A DNA stretch of 13,469 nt from Spongospora subterranea (Eukaryota > Endomyxa > Phytomyxea > Plasmodiophorida > Plasmodiophoridae), in contig OUQQ01000836.1 of NCBI GenBank assembly GCA_900404475.1, positions 1-13,469 of the forward strand. Direction: 5' to 3'. The first letter of the stretch is position 1. Every line of letters begins with the position of its first letter. Below the pieces are notes generated by a model that did not search any database, was not told the DNA's origin, and saw only the letters and a list, made by a program, of their open reading frames with translations. Positions 8,918 to 13,469 of this stretch are shown piece by piece. The translations under genes and the position numbers were made by a program.

Positions 8918-10318
8918 ATGGCCGAAATCAACATCGGAGGTGACCCCAATGACCGCTCTTATCGCTATAAACGACCTCGCTGCACCACTAAGATTGAGGG
9001 ACGTGGCAACGGTATCAAAACAGTCATCTGTAATATGGTCGACGTAGCCAAGGCATTGAAGATCACCCCTTCGTACCCAACGAAGTTCTTTGGCATTGAA
9101 CTTGGGGCCCAATCTAAATACGACGAGGGTCGCGAAGTTGCCGGTCAGTCATTCTTATTGCCTTTCGTACCGCTCCTTAAGTTTATTGAAGTTTCGTTCA
9201 ATCGGTTTCATTGTTCGCTGTCAGTATCCTCACTTTTGCCCATTATTTTTTATCACGAAATTCGATTTCTTTTGTTTTTTGTCTTCTCATCCTACATATT
9301 CTGAATATTAATATTGGTCTGTGTAGTCGTAAATGGTTCCCACGACACATCAGTTATTGAGACGGTTTTGGAGAAGTTTATTGACACCTATGTTCTCTGC
9401 CCCAGTCCGTCCTGCCGTCTTCCTGAAATTCGGCTGAAGGTAAAGAAAGGTCAAATTCGCGCCGATTGTGCCGCATGCGGCTACCAGGCCACGGTTGGCG
9501 ATACCCACAAACTGACCGTTTATATCATCAAAAACCCGCCCTCTAAATCTCGCAAGTCGGCTTCTGATACCGGTAAACCCGATAAGAAGAAGGACAAGGA
9601 AAAACGCAGCAAGAAGTCCAAGGATGAGGAGCGAGACAAGACCCCCGAGAACAAGCCTGTTGCTGTGTCGGAACCCGTGACCGAAGTTTGGTACACAGAT
9701 GCGTCGGAGGCGGCCGCAGAAAAGCGTCTCCAAGAGGATAAGGCTCTGAATGGCGACAATGGTGCAGACATTGACAAGTTAATCGAATCGGTCCAGATCA
9801 ACACTTTGGTCGCAGCGAACGCGCCCGCTGAAGAGGTGTTGCTGGCGTTCGTACAGCACGAAGAGCGCAGCGATGTAGACATCATGTCGGAGTTGCGGCG
9901 TCTGGAGCTATCTCGAGGTCTCAGTGCATCAAGTAAAGCGTTTACTCTCCTTTCTGCTGTCCTGGATGTCAACGAAGTTCGCACCCTTCCCGTTCAGATC
10001 AAGAAGCGATCTGCACTCCTGCGTCAGTTCACCAGAACACGTGGTGAAGCTCAAATATTTTTTAGCGCCATTGAGTCAATGATCTGTAATAACGCCGAAA
10101 CTTGTCTGCCGCGAACAGCGCTGATTCTCCAGGCTTTGTACGAGAACGACGTTGTCTCTGAAGACGTTCTGGTGGACTGGTTTGATTCACCGATGAACAT
10201 TTCGGGCGGCGTCAGTGATTATGACCGGCAAGACATGCACGATCGTGCCAAGGTATTTATTGATTGGTTGAAAGCGGCGGAGAGCGACGAAGAAGATGAT
10301 GACGACGAAGATGACTAA
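8918..10318 (+). CDS. EIF5: Eukaryotic translation initiation factor 5 (eIF5)
   Basis: eIF5 is the GTPase-activating protein for eIF2 in the cytosolic 43S/48S initiation complex and a scaffold for eIF1, eIF2-beta and eIF3. Exons 8918-9143 and 9327-10318 give 405 residues; the intron is 183 nt (GTCAGT to GTGTAG) and splices in phase 1 to yield EVAVVNGSH. The N-terminal eIF2B5/eIF5 domain (about 1-147) has SYRYKRPR with the catalytic arginine at R16, then [11 protein letters not shown] and [14 protein letters not shown] zinc ribbon follows at 100-126. Its first knuckle is C-x4-C (C100, C105) where the family normally has C-x2-C; the second is C-x2-C (C123, C126). A lysine-rich linker (about 148-195) carries K-boxes. 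The C-terminal W2/HEAT domain (about 240-395) ends with the family's typical acidic tail ([11 protein letters not shown]). The ATG at 8918 has A at -3 and G at +4. The gene appears intact. Confidence 0.96.
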
Positions 10319-10838
10319 TCCTTTTTTATCGATTACAAATGCAGCTTTAATACAACACAGAACCGAGTTTTGTTATGCTGTAATTCACGATGGGTGTTGA
10401 TATCGGGGTTCTTTCGTCGTTCTCATTCAATCAACTGTATCTGTTCGGCGATTTCATTGTCGCGCGGAAGTAGGACTTCCATTGACTGTTGATCTTAGAT
10501 AAATTGGTCCAAAGTTTCGGTCAGTCGAATAACGGTCTGTTCTCCACATAAATGTCACCGCCAACACAACTGTCCAAAGGGATTTTGATTAACATTTATA
10601 CCTAGGGTCGTTTGACCAACGAATCGCTCGGTTTGTGGTGTAAACATCAGATGCGACGTCGTCTTAAACTTTCTCGATCCGACAGGACATCAGTTTCAAT
10701 CAGAAAGCCGATGAGCACGGGAGGATGAATTTCACAGTTGACCGAAACTCTGAATCAATCACCGGTGCACGAATTACAACAATTTCATCAATGATGCACA
10801 ATGATGGTTCCCGTTGATGGCTTATCAAAAATCAGCCT
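10319..10838. other. Intergenic region after eIF5, nothing recognised
   Basis: The first part should be the eIF5 3' untranslated region (a TTTTTT run follows the stop). I see no open frame of note, RNA gene or repeat up to 10838. Confidence 0.5.
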
Positions 10839-10968
10839 TTTGTCGCATCTGAAAACTCAAGAGCGCGATATGAATCACCAGTAACTCTGCCACTACAGAA
10901 CCGTCTTACCCCGAAAGTTAGAATTTGCCATTTTTTGCGAAATTTAGAAAGTTGAGGTGTTTTTTTTT

Positions 10969-11008
10969 AATACAACGCCTACTTGATACAACGCCTAGGT
11001 GTTGTATT
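10969..11008. repeat. Palindrome with a neighbouring direct copy (repeated at about 11350-11389)
   Basis: AATACAACGCCT (10969-10980) recurs as GATACAACGCCT (10985-10996) and then, inverted, as AGGTGTTGTATT (10997-11008). The last two meet at CCTAGG, forming a 24-bp palindrome with two mismatched pairs. The pattern of two direct and one inverted half-site looks like a protein-binding array or a transposon end. The same array is present in the second copy of the 381-bp duplication. Confidence 0.7.
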
Positions 11009-11057
11009 AGAATCACTTGTTATATAGGCGATTTGTCATACGATGGCGGCCGACTAA

Positions 11058-11177
11058 TTCTGATTGACACTATTCACGGAAGCGGTTCGTAATACTAAAT
11101 CATAATACACATCCGAAAACGCCATGTTTCTGTTTGTTGCCGTTTGACAGAGCTGCGAAGATTAATGTCAATCAGAA
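11058..11177. repeat. Short element bounded by 12-bp inverted repeats
   Basis: TTCTGATTGACA (11058-11069) and TGTCAATCAGAA (11166-11177) are perfect inverted repeats, and similarity extends a few bases further inside and out. The 120-bp span could be a very small MITE. No target-site duplication is clear. The copy in the second half of the 381-bp duplication is the same sequence. Confidence 0.5.
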
Positions 11178-11796
11178 ATCATTGTCGCTGTCGAACGCAT
11201 ACCGGACAACGATATTCCANTTTGTCGCATCTGAAAACTCAAGAGCGCGATATGAATCACCAGTAACTCTGCCACTACAGAACCGTCTTACCCCGAAAGT
11301 TAGAATTTGCCATTTTTTGCGAAATTTAGAAAGTTGAGGTGTTTTTTTTAATACAACGCCTACTTGATACAACGCCTAGGTGTTGTATTAGAATCACTTG
11401 TTATATAGGCGTTTTGTCATACGATGGCGGCCGACTAATTCTGATTGACACTATTCACGGAAGCGGCTCGTAATACTAAATCATAATACACATCCGAAAA
11501 CGCCATGTTTCTGTTTGTTGCCGTTTGACAGAGCTGCGAAGATTAATGTCAATCAGAAATCATTGTCGCTGTCGAACGCATACCGGACAACGATATTCCA
11601 ATTGGGGTCCAAACATTGAACTGTTGTCAATACTACAAAATCACCGGAAGAAAACCTTATTTTCAATAGAAACACACTTCTAGCCCACACACACTAAATA
11701 CGATAACGGTGTAGGGTAATCAGCTTCTTTTTCGGGAACCGACCAGTTTACAGCGACGACTTTTTGAAAGCATAACTACAAGAAGCTAAACGGCTG

Positions 11797-12410
11797 GTGA
11801 TGTCGCTCTTTGAAAGGCAAATGAGAGTCGCCGGCAGGCACTTGCGTAATGACCATTATCCAGTTCGCGAATCGACGCGACTCAGTGGATCGTCAATCGA
11901 ACATGTGATATGCCTTCAAACAGACAACGGCGGTGAATACATGTCTTTCGACATGAAAGAGTTTCTTAGCGGACTCGGGATTGGCAAAGCACCTTCGTTG
12001 AATGATGTTAAAGTATTTGGATCTGACACATGGGAGCATCAGCAAAATCGACATCAAGTTCGATTGACCCCGAGATTTTTCGGGGCAAATTTATCGGGTG
12101 TCAAACATTCTACGATTATCCAAGTACACGATTTCTAACACCGAAGAAAGACTCACAAATGTTCTGAGTCGGTTGTTCTCTATACGGGATGGGATCTTCT
12201 GGCTTTCTGGACTAACCAATATATCTGATGGTACACGACTCCAACCACTTATTAGACCCAAAGTCAATCGACATCAATCGAGAGCGACTGGCGTAGTCTA
12301 TAGCTGAGGAAGATGTGGACTCCATATACGTATCTTCGGCCAATATTCCCCAAAATCCAACGATTTGAGCGGAAAAGAGTCGCGATGAATAAAACAGACC
12401 AAGCCCTATG
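11797..12410 (+). pseudogene. Ty1/copia retrotransposon fragment (integrase to reverse transcriptase linker), broken
   Basis: From 11797 the frame reads to a diagnostic copia integrase block, LQTDNGGEYMSFDMKEFLSG (near 11917-11974), which contains the second catalytic Asp of the DDE core. It then jumps to the post-integrase block KAPSLNDVKVFGSDTWEH and LTPRFFGANLSGV. Roughly 100 residues normally between these (including the third catalytic residue) are missing, so there is an internal deletion near 11983. A stop follows at 12138. Beyond it, frame-shifted remnants such as EEDVDSIYVSS and IPQNPTI with in-frame stops continue to about 12410. No long terminal repeat or primer-binding site is visible. 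The element is dead. Confidence 0.78.
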
Positions 12411-12434
12411 AACCTGTAAATATGCCCTAAACCC

Positions 12435-12455
12435 ATCAGGTTTATTTGACCTGAT
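12435..12455. repeat. 7-bp perfect hairpin downstream of the cysteine-rich gene
   Basis: ATCAGGT (12435-12441) and ACCTGAT (12449-12455) form a stem with a 7-base loop, 17 bases beyond the stop of the minus-strand cysteine-rich gene. It may sit in that gene's 3' untranslated region. Its role is unknown. Confidence 0.4.
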
Positions 12456-12471
12456 ATAGTCTGTTAAGTCT

Positions 12472-13468
12472 TTAGACTGTCAGCTCTTTTGTACCGTTGT
12501 GATGTTGTAGATCATATTGACAATGATCAGATCCCTTTGGGCCTGCTCCAGGACAGCATTTGCGACTGAACTTGTTGTACGCTATTGATTTTCCCCATCT
12601 CCGAACAAATTCCGAAATGTCTCCAGCGCAATGACGAGATAAACAATTGAGGACAGGACGAACGCATTTGCCGATAAAACGGGATAATTCCGGATGGACC
12701 GGTCTCGTTGACGTTGTCTTCGCACTCAAGAACTGCTCATACTCTTCGAGAACTTCGGAAAACCGTTTGAGGATGTCAATGGTTTTTTTGCGGCGAGGAG
12801 TAAGTCTTGCTGGAATATCAAATGGTCTCAGGTTCGATTCGCAAAGACGGATCTGCGAGCCATGACATTTAGTTGTGCTGAATCGCGAATGCTTAAATTG
12901 ACGGCCCCATTTTCCAATCCATACTTTTGTATCTTGGCGACAGTGATAAACCCAGCATCCCCAAATGGGTTTCGCAGACCGGTAAAAAAAATTTCGAAAA
13001 CAACTGTGAGTCACAAGGCCACTGGATCGGTATTTCTGGATGAATTGTTTACACAGATTGAGTTTTTCAATCGGATCTATTGATATCAAAACAGCATGAT
13101 AAATAGCTTCGAGATCCATTGAATCGGACTTGTGTCTAAAAGCACAGATGTTCAACAATTTTTGTCAAAAAAACAGCGAATGAAAACCTTTCGTCAGGGT
13201 TTGAGATAATTGTTTTCCAGTGTGTGTGATATGATCCATGACCGTGACAGCGCTTCTGTTGAAAATTACGGTGGTCAAAACAAGGGCCCCATTGTGTCTG
13301 GAACAGGTGAATGTCATTGCCGCAACATATTATCAGACAATGAAGGACGGGTGTGCACGTGAGCTTGAGATACAAAAGCACCTCATGATTCACATTGTCG
13401 AGCGACACGCTGGACGAAACCAGTGTCAAAACAAAATTCGAAATTAGGATCAGCTTTTGCAGGGTGCT
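12472..13468 (-). CDS. Probable secreted cysteine-rich protein with three W-G/C-[HP]-G repeats, 5' partial
   Basis: I recognise no family. Two exons (13468-13188 and 13135-12472) flank a 52-nt GT-AG intron (13136-13187, ending CTTTTAG). Splicing joins two otherwise separate frames in phase, giving 314 visible residues. The frame is open to the window edge, so the ATG is probably just outside. The first visible residues (STLQKLILISNFVLTLVSSS) look like most of a signal peptide. Three repeats then follow, with W-G at visible residues 60, 170 and 274. Each fits C-x4-C-x2-D-[IT]-x2-[FW]-x3-W-G-x2-[FI]-x-[HY]-x2-F-x4-C-[HP]-G. The segments are CLIICCGNDIHLFQTQWG, CWVYHCRQDTKVWIGKWG and CLSRHCAGDISEFVRRWG. 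The fixed spacing over about 105-residue periods, spanning the intron, argues for a real protein with a disulphide- or metal-stabilised domain. Helical linkers (for example ILKRFSEVLEEYEQFL) separate the repeats. Secretion and any role outside the cell are inference. A copia remnant lies next to its 3' end. Confidence 0.6.
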
Positions 13469-13469
13469 G

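Larger units (their letters stand above)
10839..11600. repeat. 381-bp direct duplication abutting a single N (likely unmerged contig overlap)
   Basis: Copy 1 is 10839-11219 and copy 2 is 11221-11600. They differ by one T in a T-run (nine against eight), by A11031/T11412 and by T11086/C11467. Copy 1 ends exactly at the N at 11220 and copy 2 begins exactly after it, as expected when two overlapping contig ends are joined and not merged. The mismatches could be allelic. Open frames crossing the N are artefacts. Inside each copy lie a palindrome centred on CCTAGG and a 12-bp inverted repeat. Confidence 0.93.

Noticed and set aside
11134..11372. Open frames on both strands crossing the N at 11220
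   Set aside because: They span the probable contig join and exist only because of it.
12472..13468. Membership of the cysteine-rich protein in the Albugo CCG (C-x2-C-x5-G) or CHxC effector classes
   Set aside because: The repeats do not show those cysteine spacings; the conserved pattern is C-x4-C, W-G and C-[HP]-G.
1..13469. tRNA, rRNA, CRISPR arrays and bacterial operon signals
   Set aside because: None seen on reading both strands. The spliced genes show eukaryotic nuclear DNA.

Overview
The window is from the nuclear genome of a eukaryote. Three housekeeping or metabolic genes are interrupted by GT-AG introns, most of them very short (50-60 nt, with one of 134 and one of 183). The rest is largely intergenic DNA with decayed mobile elements and fold-back repeats. 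The base composition is moderate. Glutamine synthetase and eIF5 look most like those of oomycetes and other stramenopiles to me, and both genes carry a TCCATTT motif 28-31 nt before the ATG that resembles the oomycete initiator (YCAYTYY). An oomycete-like organism is my best guess. An early-diverging fungus or another protist is not excluded, because I could not run a search.

Layout. Positions 1-1090 are fold-back and decayed repeat DNA: a 95-bp-arm inverted repeat at 8-255, a degenerate direct repeat at 509-757 and a second inverted repeat at 721-1020. The two later repeats overlap what looks like a decayed minus-strand reading frame. Positions 1090-3727 are mostly non-coding, with a third inverted repeat at 1617-1735 and a possible frameshifted small gene at 2392-2702. 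Positions 3728-5243 (minus) hold a complete three-exon microsomal cytochrome P450. It is divergent from a six-exon cytosolic type II glutamine synthetase at 5759-7090 (plus), and the two share a 515-bp intergenic region. Just after glutamine synthetase come a C/G-tract inverted repeat (7201-7264) and a pogo/Tigger-type DDE transposase, which is cut off at a single N at 8269. Positions 8918-10318 (plus) encode translation initiation factor eIF5 in two exons.

From 10319 on there is no housekeeping gene. A 381-bp segment occurs twice, abutting on the N at 11220. It ends exactly at the N and restarts exactly after it, so it is most likely an unmerged contig overlap and not a biological duplication. 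A Ty1/copia integrase remnant with an internal deletion lies at 11797-12410.

The most interesting locus is at the right edge (12472-13468, minus). It is a two-exon gene, open at its 5' end, for a probably secreted cysteine-rich protein. The protein has three diverged repeats with rigidly conserved spacing of C, D, W-G, F and C-[HP]-G positions. I recognise no family for it, and it is the best candidate for something undescribed. P450, glutamine synthetase and eIF5 have no evident functional link; they are simply neighbours.
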